From: Daucus carota subsp. sativus | Taxonomy: Eukaryota > Streptophyta > Magnoliopsida > Apiales > Apiaceae | Assembly: GCF_001625215.2 (NCBI RefSeq) | Contig: NC_030388.2 | Span: forward strand, 22,618,558-22,682,557 | Direction of reading: 5' to 3' | Length of the DNA stretch: 64,000 nt | Shown: positions 1 through 10,704 of the stretch, piece by piece | Numbering within the stretch: position 1 is the first letter of the stretch | Layout of the letters: each line of letters starts with the position of its first letter | The notes under the pieces: generated by a model | Databases searched by the model: none | What the model was told of the DNA's origin: nothing | What the model saw: only the letters and a program-made list of their open reading frames with translations | Program-made: the position numbers and the translations under genes

Positions 1-178
1 TTTTTTCAAAAATACGATTTGCAACTCCAGGCGGCGCCAGCCGTGTTGCAACTTCATTTGCAACCTCATTTGCAACTTTTGCAACCTCATTTGCAACTAT
101 ATATAGTTTTCAGTTGCATTTAGTTGCAACTGAGGTTGCAAATGAAGTTGCAACTGCAGTTGCTTGCAACCTCATTTG

Positions 179-233
<55 letters not shown>

Positions 234-437
234 AAACAGAGGTCGAAAATGGCAACTGAAAACTAGAATTTGCAACTTACAGTTTTCAGTTGAATTAGTT
301 GCAATTACAATTGCAAGAGTTGAAACTTTCTATTTTTATTTGCAACTTTTGCAACCTCATTTGCGACTTTTGCAGCCTCATTTGCAACTGAAATGGTTGC
401 GCCGCCCAAGGTTGCAAATGAGGTTGCAAACCGTATT
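1..437. repeat. Foldback/MITE-like element made of TTGCAAC words
   Basis: The two ends are inverted copies: the left reads TTTTTTCAAAAATACGATTT, and the reverse complement of the right end (about 410-437) reads the same with one change. Both continue into a TTGCAAC-rich stretch and a GGCGGCGC block. Between them are more than 20 copies of TTGCAAC or GTTGCAA in both orientations, interrupted by a (TA)n run. No coding capacity is visible. The left edge lies at the window start, so a target duplication cannot be tested. Confidence 0.6.
183..229. repeat. (TA)n microsatellite
   Basis: An uninterrupted TA run of about 47 bases inside the TTGCAAC foldback element. Confidence 0.95.
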
Positions 438-440
438 TTT

Positions 441-2030
441 GAAAAAAAAAAATTTATGAAAATGTAATTTTAAAAATAATTCTGAAAGGTAGTATTTTTG
501 AAAACAATAAAAGAAAAGGTAGTTAGTTTTGTAGACTTCCCATAGAAATTCCATTTAACTAGGGTAGGATAAGTGTTAATTAACTAATCCTACTAAAATA
601 TTGATAGTAATATTTACATGATCATATAATATTTTAACATTTTTCTTATTTAATCCAATTTTATATCGAGCTTGAATTGTGGGTGTACATAAGTTTGCTT
701 TAGTCTCCACAAGTCTAAACTCATATTACTCACTCCGCTCAATTTATAAGTCCTTTTGTTTAAGTTTCTTTTACTTTTCCAAGAGTCTTAACTAATTTTG
801 GATCAACTATTACAAAATATTATTTGTTGTTTTAGAAAATAAAAAGTTACATATTAAAATTGATTTGATTTATCTTTTGATGATTTTTTTTGCCAGAGAA
901 AACTCAAGTATGAAGAAAAGCGAGAAAATCTGTGTTAATTACGTACAATGTATAGTATTCTTTTCTTAATTGCAATCATAAATATAAGGGCAATTTTGGA
1001 CAGAATCTTGTGAATAATTACATATCTTTTATTTATGGTATTTCCAAAATTCAATTTCTGCCACAATTAATGTGAATTACATTTCCAAAATTCAATCAAT
1101 TAAATTAATTTTGAATATATCTTAATAAATATATTAACTCCTAATAAAACACTTAGTGGAATCAACCAAATAATAAATTTAGCAGACATAAGATTTTACA
1201 AAAAATCGTACTAATAAATACATTATGATTCTATTAAGAATTTTATTAATATGTTACAAAAAATGTCATATCAATATTATTAAGATTTTACTAAGTAATT
1301 CACTAATGACATCGGATTTCTACTATTTTAATATTCGATAAATTTATTCCATATTATTAAGTTCTATCATTTGATTCCCTAACTATATCAAGAATTTATT
1401 AAAAAATTGTTTCGTCCGTTAGTCATATATTGACATTATTTATTATGTATTCTTTTTAAACAATGTAGAATTTAATATAATAAATTTTAATGATACATTA
1501 ATTAATATTCTAATAATTAATGCATTAAATTTTCGAATCTTAATAAAATAAAATACTTAAGAGAATTTTAACAAAATATTTTGTGTTGTAGATTAATTAG
1601 TATTAGTAATATGTAATAAAACATTTTTAAGTGTCTTCAAATAGAAATTTTTATTATTTATTTTAAAAGAACATATAATATATTTTTATATATTATTATT
1701 GTCTATTCTAGATATTTAACAATATTATTAAATTTGTAATAAGATTTCACTAACAATATAAAATTATTATAAATTTCTAAATCATGTGAATAAGTGTATT
1801 TTATAAATACGTTAAGATTCTAATAAAAAGTTTTATCAGGTTATTCGTTAGAACAATTATTAGAGATTCGTTAGAAACACGAGTAGAAAACATTAGAATT
1901 TTTTTATATTATATATAATCAAATTATCAAAATACATAATAAAACTTTTCGAAGAATCTTAGTTTATTTATTAAATAAGTTTAATAATAAAATTAATAAT
2001 AAAATTTAATTTAATAATAAAATTAATATA
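441..2030. other. Gene-free AT-rich stretch
   Basis: No open frame of note. At about 730-875 is a degenerate arm of the same Stowaway-like family as the element at 58,573-59,107; both share the run GTTACATATTAAAAT and a preceding CTCAATTTATA block. The remainder is A/T-rich sequence with no recognisable structure. Confidence 0.5.
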
Positions 2031-2800
2031 TATAGAAGATTCTCTAAAATATTCTATTATTTATAAGTAATAAATATTTGTATCATGCAAGATTCTTTTA
2101 GAATATTTAATTTTTTTTATATATTATTCACTCTATAATATTCTTTTGACTCTTCAAATATTTTTAAATTAATATTATTTTGAAAAATTTCAAACTAATT
2201 AATATTTAAGAATTCTAATTTAAAATTATAATAATATTTAAAGGAACACTTTAAGAAACCTTCAAATGTTAAATGTTAGAGGTGAAACACTTAACAGAAT
2301 CTTAATATTATTAATATATATAGAAAATTCTCTAAAATATTTTATTATTTCTACTAATAAATATTTGTATCGTGCAAGATTCTTTTGAAATATTTAAAAT
2401 ATTTTTGTATAAATTATACATCCTATAATATTTTTTTGACTCTTCAAATATATTATTAAATTATTATTATTTTGAAGAATTTCAAACTAATTAATATCAA
2501 AGAATCTAAATTAAAAATTATAATAATATTTAAAAGAACACTTCAAGAATCTTTCAAATGTTGAAAGTTATAGGTGAAACACCTAATAGAATCTATACAT
2601 ATTATTAACATATATAGAAGATTCTCTAACATATTTTATTATTTCTAGTAATAAATATTTATATCGTGCAAGATTTCTTTAGAATATTCAATGTTTTTTA
2701 AGAAAATATTCACCCTATAATATTCTTTTGACTTTTCAAATGATTTTAAATTAGTATTAAATTAATATACAAGATTCTCTAAGATATTTTATTATAAATA
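2031..2800. repeat. Tandem repeat, about 290-bp period, roughly 2.6 copies
   Basis: The phrase TATAGAAGATTCTCTAA recurs with small changes at about 2031, 2319 and 2613, giving periods of 288 and 294 bp. Each unit also holds ATCGTGCAAGATT and a CCTATAATATTCTTTTGACT block in the same order, with a partial fourth start near 2766. The copies differ by many substitutions, so this is an old, AT-rich local array. Confidence 0.75.
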
Positions 2801-3103
2801 TTATATGTTAAATGTAAAATGTAAAATAGTAGTTTTCAAATCTTTTCAAAGTGAATCTTTTAAAATTTGAAATTTGAAATTCAAACTGAATATACATTAA
2901 ATGATTGATTGATTGATTGAGATATGAAGAATCTATTTAAATATGATATTAATGTGCGATTGATTTTATATATATTTATGTTACAAAATTACCCTATATA
3001 CTCTAGAGTTGATTGACATAATTAATATGTACAATACATAGTATTATTAAACAAGTATACGTGATCAACGGTGATTAACAGGGTTCCTCAGTTTTCTTAA
3101 TAA

Positions 3104-3497
3104 CAGCATCTCCAACGGGGTTGGCTATAATCGTTGGCTAAATTGAACCTGTAAGACAATATGTAAAATTTGCCGAACCTGTAAGACATTGTACTTCAAT
3201 GGTGTTGGCTATATTGGTTGGCTATAATTTAAAAATAGGATGTTATTAATATTTTAGATTTTTAAAATAGAATATATCAATTTAATATGGTACTAAATGA
3301 TGTGTAATCTTCCTACAGATCTCTTACAAGCCTGTAGAGGTTCGACAAATATAGCCATCTATAGAAGGTTGACTAAAATTATTGATAACAGATTAACATG
3401 GTTGGAGGGAGACCTTTTCAACAGATTGGCTATATTTTTTATATTTGGCAAGACAACTCATCATTTAACTAAGAGGTTTGTATGGTTGGAAATGCTC
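3104..3497. mobile_element. PIF/Harbinger-like MITE
   Basis: The left end CAGCATCTCCAACGG and the reverse complement of the right end, GAGCATTTCCAACC, are the terminal inverted repeats of the common GAGCATCTCCAA class. The element is flanked by TAA on both sides (3101-3103 and 3498-3500), which fits the 3-bp TWA duplication of PIF/Harbinger. Inside is a short direct repeat of a CCTGTAAGACA phrase. No transposase is present. Confidence 0.65.
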
Positions 3498-3536
3498 TAA
3501 GTGGGTTTTCTTAGGATCTTCCTCATGATAATTAAC

Positions 3537-3836
3537 TTAGGCATCGAACCCACAAATCCGTCCATACTCCCTATAAAAGACATAGGCATCCTCAATAGTA
3601 GCGAATTGCTGATTCGCATAGGGTGTCTTACTGACGCATTTAGGAGTATAATATTTTATCCCATTTGCTTCAACACATGTCATTTCAGGTTCCTCAATAC
3701 TGTTAAATTCAACATTACTTGACTGTGTTGACAAATGTTCAATTTCATCATCCGAATATGAACTACCAATGTCTGGAACATCAGATTCATGATCAGATCT
3801 CTCTGAGTCTGAGCTCTCAATATGTGGGGCAGACAC
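3537..3836 (-). pseudogene. FAR1-type DNA-binding domain fragment (MULE/FRS relic)
   Basis: The minus-strand frame has an acidic, serine-rich leader, then a GIKYYTPKCV phrase and TIEDAYVFYREYGRICGFDA. This is the opening of the FAR1 zinc-cluster domain found in MULE transposases and the FHY3/FAR1 family. The frame stops right after GFDA, before the conserved Arg-Lys and Cys/His part. No following exon with the transposase core was found to the left, where the Harbinger-like MITE lies. It is a 5' remnant of a transposase-derived gene. The related fragment at 8375-8725 shares the leader and the KYY.P, FYK.Y and GFD landmarks. Confidence 0.6.
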
Positions 3837-4535
3837 GGAACCTACATCGCAGAAGTATATCGTTAAACGTACTTCGGAACATACACGCTAGGAAAAACAA
3901 ACTCAAAAAACAATGTAATTAAAAGATGTTCTGCAGTATACAAAAAATCAGATACAAGTACAATGTAATGCTTTGTATGTCAAACACTATTGAAGAACAT
4001 ATATATATATAATCTGTTCTGCATTATAACGCGAAATACTAACAAAAGCCAGATTATAAATCAGAAAGAGGAAAAAACGAAAAAAAAGAACCATTCCCAT
4101 CAGACACGATTAAAACAAACGAACACACAAATCACATCAAATCAAATCATCAAACCTAGGAAGAAACACAATAACGTACTTGGTTCTTCATATTGAGAAG
4201 CCATGTCAAGCACAGAACACAAAAATCGAAAAAATATTTACTCGTGAATCTTTGGTTAAAAAATTGTATCAAAAACAGAACACAGATTGCAAGCCCAATA
4301 AGGTGTGACTTATCAAGCGTAATTGTTTCCCCATAATTCTGCACTGCACTTACGTGATGTTAACAGCGTTAAAACTAACGGATTAGATAAAAGAAACTGT
4401 AAAACTATTTTTTTATATTTTACTTAAAATAAAAGAGACATAAAATAATGACCATCAGATTAAAATGTAATGGATGGCCAGGATCTTGGACTCCTAAGAC
4501 TCCAAAAAATGTGTGAACTCCATAGAACTTACTTC

Positions 4536-4537
<2 letters not shown>

Positions 4538-4617
<80 letters not shown>
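4538..4617. repeat. (TA)n microsatellite, about 80 bp
   Basis: A pure alternating AT run directly to the left of the MITE at 4618-5042. Confidence 0.95.
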
Positions 4618-4619
<2 letters not shown>

Positions 4620-5042
4620 CCAACATTCCAGGGAGGGACTCCTTATATGGAGTTACATAGTGCGCCACTATAAATCATCAATTTTATTATAAATTTTGTT
4701 ATAGAATACATATAAAACGTGATTCTAATATAGAATACTATAAAATAAATCCATTTTAAGTAATTTAACACTTAAAATTTGATTAAAAAAAGTATATTTT
4801 CGAAACTGTTCTACAACAGAATAATTCTGGATGATTATTATTCTGTTATAGAATCATGTTGAGATATTGCATAATTGTAGATGATCTTTGGAATAAAAAA
4901 AATGTATAACTTCGTTTTCAGTTTAATAATCAAAATTTGTAATTATATTTCATAAAAAATATAACATAATATATATTATGTATATATTTATAATGATGTG
5001 CTACGTAACTCCATATAAGAGGGTATGCTATGTAGTGCTACC
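4618..5042. mobile_element. MITE with about 35-bp inverted ends
   Basis: Near the left end is CTTATATGGAGTTACATAGT (from about 4641). The right end (about 4990-5025), read on the other strand, gives CTTATATGGAGTTACGTAGC. Both ends continue into GC-then-CATTATAA-like sequence. The interior is AT-rich and non-coding. Both outer flanks are TA repeats, which hides the target duplication. The superfamily is not clear; a Mutator-like MITE that targets TA runs is possible. Confidence 0.55.
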
Positions 5043-6479
5043 CTATATATATATATAGGGAGCTATTCTAGTACAAACTCAACTAATCTAAAAACCTACA
5101 AACCTGGTCCGATCCAATAGCAAAGCCCAGTCCAATAAACATATTATAACACCGCCCAGTCCATCATACAAAACATCCGCCAGTCAGACAAATTTAATAT
5201 TATAGTCAGATATACCTATACATACATTACAGTGACGCTGCTTTTGCTCTCGCACTGTTCATCTTCCTCAAAACAAAAGGTACGAATAACATTTTCTTTC
5301 AATTACTCACTGATTTCTTCGTGTATTTGATACAACGGTTCAATTTCATAGCGAAATCGAGCACTGAAGTCGAGCAATGAATTAAGCAAAATCAGTTTCA
5401 AAAATCTTCAAAAGGTACATTCCTATGCTTTTTTAGTGATTTAAGTGAATAAATCTTTCGTAGTGATTGCATGTCAGTATAATGATGATTCCCAGGGTTT
5501 ATTTTTGATTTTTGACAAAAGCTAACTGTTCATTTTAATGTTTCTCTATGACAGCAGGTAAATCTTATTTATTTCATAGTGAAGGCATAATTTAATGGCT
5601 AGAACTAAAGGAGGTATGATTTTGAAAATTTTCTATGATTGCATACTTTTTTTCTTTTTTTTATGATTTGACTGTTATTGAATATCAAACTGCTAGTGAT
5701 TGTATTTCTCAGCACATTATGTGTTAGTGATTGTATTTATCATAAAAAATTTTGTTATTGCATACTTGTTTTTTATGATTGTAAGTTTCAGCACATTATG
5801 TGTTAATCACTATCTTCTGACTCAAATTAAGTTAGTAATTATTTGTTTATATTTTAGTGATTGTAATGCTGATTGTGATAACAAATTGAATGTATTAAGT
5901 TCTCCTATTGAAACTCCAGTGATTGTAGAGCTATATTAGTGATTGAACAGCCCAAGCTAATGACATTTCAATAATTAAATAACATTGTTGTTAATTGCTA
6001 GTAAATTTGTAGCCAAATGTATACATACATTAATGTCCCTTAAGACTGGATAATTGTAACTTTAAAAAATCTATATCTACATATATAAGAAACTACTAAG
6101 AGTCATGTGATTAATTTAGTACCTTAGGCTTGTATTATAGTGACTGATTAACTTATAATTGTCATTGTAGTCATTCTAGACTTGTTTTGTAGTGATTGCA
6201 CGCTCTTATGATAAAACACAGAGTATACCTTCACCTTAGTGCTAGCATATATAGTATTATCACCATATATGTTGTTGATAATTTTGTTAGTGTCAAAATA
6301 TTTGGTGCCATTCACTATGTTATTAGATTCAAAATTGTTGTTATGAACTTGAAATTACTTTTTTAATGTGATATAATATTATATCTGCATAAACTTAAAT
6401 GGCATACACTTGTGCAATATTATGTTGATTAGTGCATAAACTACAAAATTTTTATGTCACTGAATATTTATGACTTTTA

Positions 6480-6625
6480 GAGCGGGGGATGATTACTTTT
6501 AGAGGGCGGGTGATGACTTTTAGGAGGGATGATGAATTTTACAGGGCGGGTGATGAATTCTGGGGGGGGGGGGATGATGAATTTTATAGGGCGGGTGATG
6601 ACTTCTGGGGGTGGGGGGTTTAACT
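6480..6625. repeat. G-rich minisatellite (GGGCGGGTGATGACTTTTAG type), array 1
   Basis: About five imperfect units of roughly 25-35 bp, each of the form GGGCGGGTGATGA followed by a TTT/CTT and TAG/TGG tail, with G runs of up to 11. The same unit recurs at 7049-7151. Confidence 0.85.
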
Positions 6626-7048
6626 AATTTAGTTTTTATTTTGTGGTTTTTGTTGGAGTTGTTTATAGTGGTTTTTGCAATACCAATTTGTTTAAAAACA
6701 GCATGATATTGTGGTCTGTCTGTTTTAGTTGATTGTAGAGTTATATATTTTAGTGATTCTGATAAGAGTCCTCTGATTCTTTTTTTAATTTAGGCATGAA
6801 TAATAGTGATTGTAGGCTTATTTTATAGTGATTGTTTACATTACATAGAGTACTGTTAAGATACAATGTTAATGTTAAATATAGTGATTAATCCACTAAA
6901 TAAGCTGAAAAACTTAGTGATTCTAGTCTTGTTTTTCAATGATTATAGGCTTTATTATGGAAAGACCATTATTGTCATATAAACTACTAAAATACAGAGT
7001 GATTGTAGGCCTATGATGAATTGATTGTAGCCCCTAGGGGCATCATGA

Positions 7049-7151
7049 CATATGGGGGGGGGGGGGGTGATGACTTCTAGAGGGGGTGATGACTTTTAGG
7101 GGGCAGGTAATGACTTCTAGGGGGCGGGTGATGACTTCTAGGGGGATGTGG
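7049..7151. repeat. G-rich minisatellite, array 2
   Basis: About four units of GGGGTGATGACTTCTAG type, opening with a G run of about 13 bases. It is in the same orientation as the array at 6480-6625, suggesting one array split by later sequence or two expansions of one seed. Confidence 0.85.
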
Positions 7152-7267
7152 TACTTGTTATTTTGTCATTTGTATTCGAATAGTTTTTATTGGAGTTGTT
7201 TATAGTTATTGTATTATATTTTGTTAGTGTCAAATAATGTAATCACATATCTACATAGTTCTACATG

Positions 7268-7530
7268 TCAAAAAATGGCATGTATGTTTAATCCCTTTCC
7301 GAGATTCATGTTTGCAGGACATAGACCACAGCTTAGAAGAAGCTCCAAAATAAGACAACAAAGTTTCCCCAAAAGTACAAGCACGGAAGCAATATATCTT
7401 GTACAATCAAGCAGTGCTTCAGAGCCTGACGATAATATGGACCGCCAAACAAAGATATATCGTAAGTCGGGAAATAAGGCTAAAGTCACAGCAGGAAGAC
7501 CAGTTGAAGATCCTCATCACACCACTGTAT
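7268..7530 (+). other. Open plus-strand segment inside the MULE-like element
   Basis: An open frame runs through an AG at 7316-7317 and gives a Ser/Arg/Lys-rich stretch with KIRQQSFPKSTSTEAIYLVQ and later KAKVTAGRPVEDPHHTT. A second open piece follows an AG near 7617 and ends in a stop near 7726. The layout looks like two small exons. I do not recognise the product; it may be the C-terminal tail of a transposon gene or captured host sequence. Confidence 0.25.
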
Positions 7531-8374
7531 ATCTTTGTTATTGTTCTCATATACTTAATGTTAACATTTTACAAAATTGTATACTACTAAAATATTTATT
7601 CTGTATCTATTTACCAGGAATCAAGCGGACGTAACTACACACTAGCAAATTTGCAAAAAAACTCACCACCAGTACTCTTAAAGAAGCCGCCCACCACAAC
7701 CAATGATTGTTTCAACAACTACTTTTGATGAAATCCATGACGACAACTTGACAAACAATGATTGTTTAAGAACTAGTTAGCTTATTTTTGTGAATACTCG
7801 ACAAGCAATTATTGTATGGCAAATTATCTGTCGTATTCTATCTTAATTATTCACTTTTTCATGATGCTATTGTACAAGAGATTCTAAACTGTTCTACAAG
7901 TATCAATTTTACTTTTAACTTCTTCAGAGGTTGCAAATTCAGTTCAGTAATATGAGTAATTTAATTTATGCTATTAACATGTTCCAAATTTGTAGTATGT
8001 GCTTCAAATTTTACTATAATATGTACAAATCTCAATCCATTGAACTGCAAATACAAAAATAACGACTAAAAAACATAACTACTGTTTTTAAAATACAGCT
8101 AAACTTCAGTGATTGGAACTCACATTCTAGTGATTACAACATCACATTTTAGTAGTTGGACCATAAAAAATTAATGATTGGAAAATATATTTACTATATA
8201 ATCCACAATATATTCATTCAAATGAACATAAACTGTCAAAAACTAAGTAATATCAAATTCATACTAACTACTGTACATTTTAAACAAAATATGACCACTT
8301 TTACAACAACTTTTCTTCAATCTACACTTTCTTCAATCTGTGCTTTCTTCTTCTTCTTATCACATGTCCTGGAG

Positions 8375-8725
8375 TCATGAGTAGTTGCACCACACTCTTT
8401 GCATTTTCTTACTCTTTTTTTGGCTTTCTTCTGTTCCCTTACGAACATCAAAACCTCCTAAACGATCATAATTCTTGTAAAATACAAACGCTTTTTCCAA
8501 GCTGTCATGAACTTGATTAACAGCTGGCACACAACTAAGATCAACAACAGATGGTAAATAATATTTCCGTCCACCAGGAGACAAAACATAGCTTGATACT
8601 GAACCATCATTTTCACTAGAAGAAGGATCACAACTCGCATTTGAACTACTAATATGAGATAAGTCACCACAACTAGAACCTGCATCCGCACATGAATAAC
8701 AATTAAAAGCAAAAACTACACACAC
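8375..8725 (-). pseudogene. FAR1-type DNA-binding domain fragment in the MULE-like element
   Basis: The minus-strand frame holds a Ser/Asp-rich leader, GRKYYLP, then AFVFYKNYDRLGGFDVRKGT and a lysine-rich tail ending in a stop. Real FAR1 domains carry a longer Cys/His zinc-chelating block after the Arg-Lys pair; here only one Cys follows before the stop. It is the N-terminal part of a FAR1/FRS or MULE transposase-like protein, cut short. It is more divergent than the fragment at 3537-3836 but has the same order of landmarks. It sits in the middle of the 5044-9905 element and reads right to left. Confidence 0.6.
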
Positions 8726-9905
8726 TACTAATCAACTGCATAACAATTATAAACCTATATTATATTGTAGTGATTTACATCATCAAACTATAGTGATTGT
8801 AGATTTATATTATAGTGAATATGGAGTTACATTGAACAGATAACTTTGATACACTACAATAAACCACAAAATTAGATTAAGTTCAGCCATAACAAAACAA
8901 CAATATCTCACTGAACAAAACAAATTTATATGTGACCAAAACACAGAACAAGTTGAATAATAAACCAAAACATAAACATGAAATTATCACTGAATACCTA
9001 TATTACTAATTAAACTCATCTGATTTACTAGTTAACATCATATATTATTAAAAACTACTAGACATTCATACATATGCAAATTGAAAACAAGAAACTACAA
9101 CTTTCAAACAAAACATCTAGTACATCATCATCTCCATATCTCCATATAATCATTCACAATGAGAAACTACAAATGTAATAAAAAAAACTGTTAATCAGCA
9201 TCATTTGGCAAAAGAAAAAACAGTACAATCACTAAACAACATATACACTACCATCATATCACAAACATTACACACAAGAACAAAAAACTGAATTTACGGG
9301 GAAAATACATACTTGACCTCAAAAAAACAAAAAACCACACAGGATAAGCTAATTTCAACATCAAAACAACACATTTTTTAACACTAAAAATACTAAACCG
9401 AATTGCAATAACAACATTATTAAAAGCGACAATTGCAAATAGTAAATTAAACACAAATTTCATATAATCGAGGACATGAAAGCAAAAAAGTAACTCTTGC
9501 CTTGATTATCACTGATTTTGATAAGATCTCTTGTAATCATCGTGTACAACTTCAATCACCGACTCCGACAAAAGCTTCAACACGATAATGAACGCCTCCA
9601 GTACGATACTACCTCAATTGAGCATAAGAGCAAGCATACGAAAATCTCTCCAGAAGCTCGAAGAGAACGAGATGAAAATCTGAAGACAACAGTAACGATA
9701 AAACATGAGAGAGAAAGAGAGATAGTAGAGAGAGAAGCAGCAACGCGTTAAATGACACGTAATCCATATCTTTTGTTCTTATTTTAAAGCAAATAAACGG
9801 ATGGCTACGATTAAAACTAGCTACACATATATCAAGGGCCCAGATTAGTTCCTAGTTTTTATTAAAAAATAGGTTTGTATTTGAACAAAAGCCTATATAT
9901 ATATA

Positions 9906-10704
9906 TAATAATTTTTACCTAAGAGCTCGGTAGGAAGAAAATTGAAACCCTCTGGTATGTCACAGACAAAGTCCCCTGCATCGTCAATTTATCATAGTAA
10001 CTTCCCCTCGTGTGCCGTAAAATTCAAATTTCCATAACTATTCGTAAAAAAAACAAGAGGATATTTGTGTAAATAGAGGACATCCACGTATACAAACTGA
10101 ATGACACATCACTTTTTTATATTACCTGATCCCATGTGAGCATTTCTTGGACAACGTGACATCTTTAGTCTCAACATTAATTTAGACAAGGATATGTTAT
10201 GCCCACCCTTTTTCCCACTCTTTACTTACCCCCTCCAGCTGTGATTTTATTATTATTTTTTTCTGCCCAAGTTTTTAGAGTTTTGAGATTAAAAACTATT
10301 ATTAAACTCATGGTTAGCACAAAGTCATATTCCATTTGTTGTTCATTTTTCTGTTTAGTAATCATGTGATTATCCCCATTTTATAGATTGTCTTTTTTGG
10401 TTTTAATAAAGTTGCAAAGATAGAGAGATAAGTTTTTTGTAATCATACTTCATGATTCAATAATGTGATTTTGTGTAAAAAGGGTCTTTGGTCAAAAGTG
10501 TTATTCACTCTTGGATTCTTGTTTTTGTGTTGTGTCTTGGTGAAATGAGACTACTCATTTATAGTACCTAAAAAGACTTCAACTCTCTTTCTTGTGTTTT
10601 TTTTTGTACTAGTTTTGTGGTGTAAACAATCTGCTTGCAGTTGAGGAATCAGGATTTTGGATTAGTGGGAGCTGAAGTAGACTAGATTGAGATCAGATGC
10701 AAAG
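9906..10704. other. Upstream region of the membrane-protein gene
   Basis: About 800 bp between the right end of the MULE-like element and the next start codon. No open frame or repeat stands out. A pyrimidine-rich stretch (AACTCTCTTTCTTGTGTTTT, about 10,580) suits a 5' leader, but no clear TATA box could be chosen. Confidence 0.4.

Larger units (their letters stand above)
5044..9905. mobile_element. Probable Mutator-like (MULE) element carrying a FAR1 fragment
   Basis: The left edge (about 5044-5110) starts TATATATAGGGAGCTATTC and soon gives ACAAAC. The right edge read in reverse starts TATATATAGGCTTTTGTTC and also gives ACAAAC, then CTAATCTGGGCCC. These are weak but collinear inverted ends inside TA-rich flanks. 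Inside are a FAR1-domain fragment on the minus strand, short plus-strand open pieces (for example 7268-7530), two G-rich minisatellites and about 20 scattered TAGTGATTGTA words. No transposase core domain was recognised, so it is non-autonomous or broken. The boundaries are uncertain. Confidence 0.45.

Noticed and set aside
4470..4673. 67-codon frame with a long (YI)n stretch
   Set aside because: It is a read-through of the (TA)n microsatellite, not a gene.
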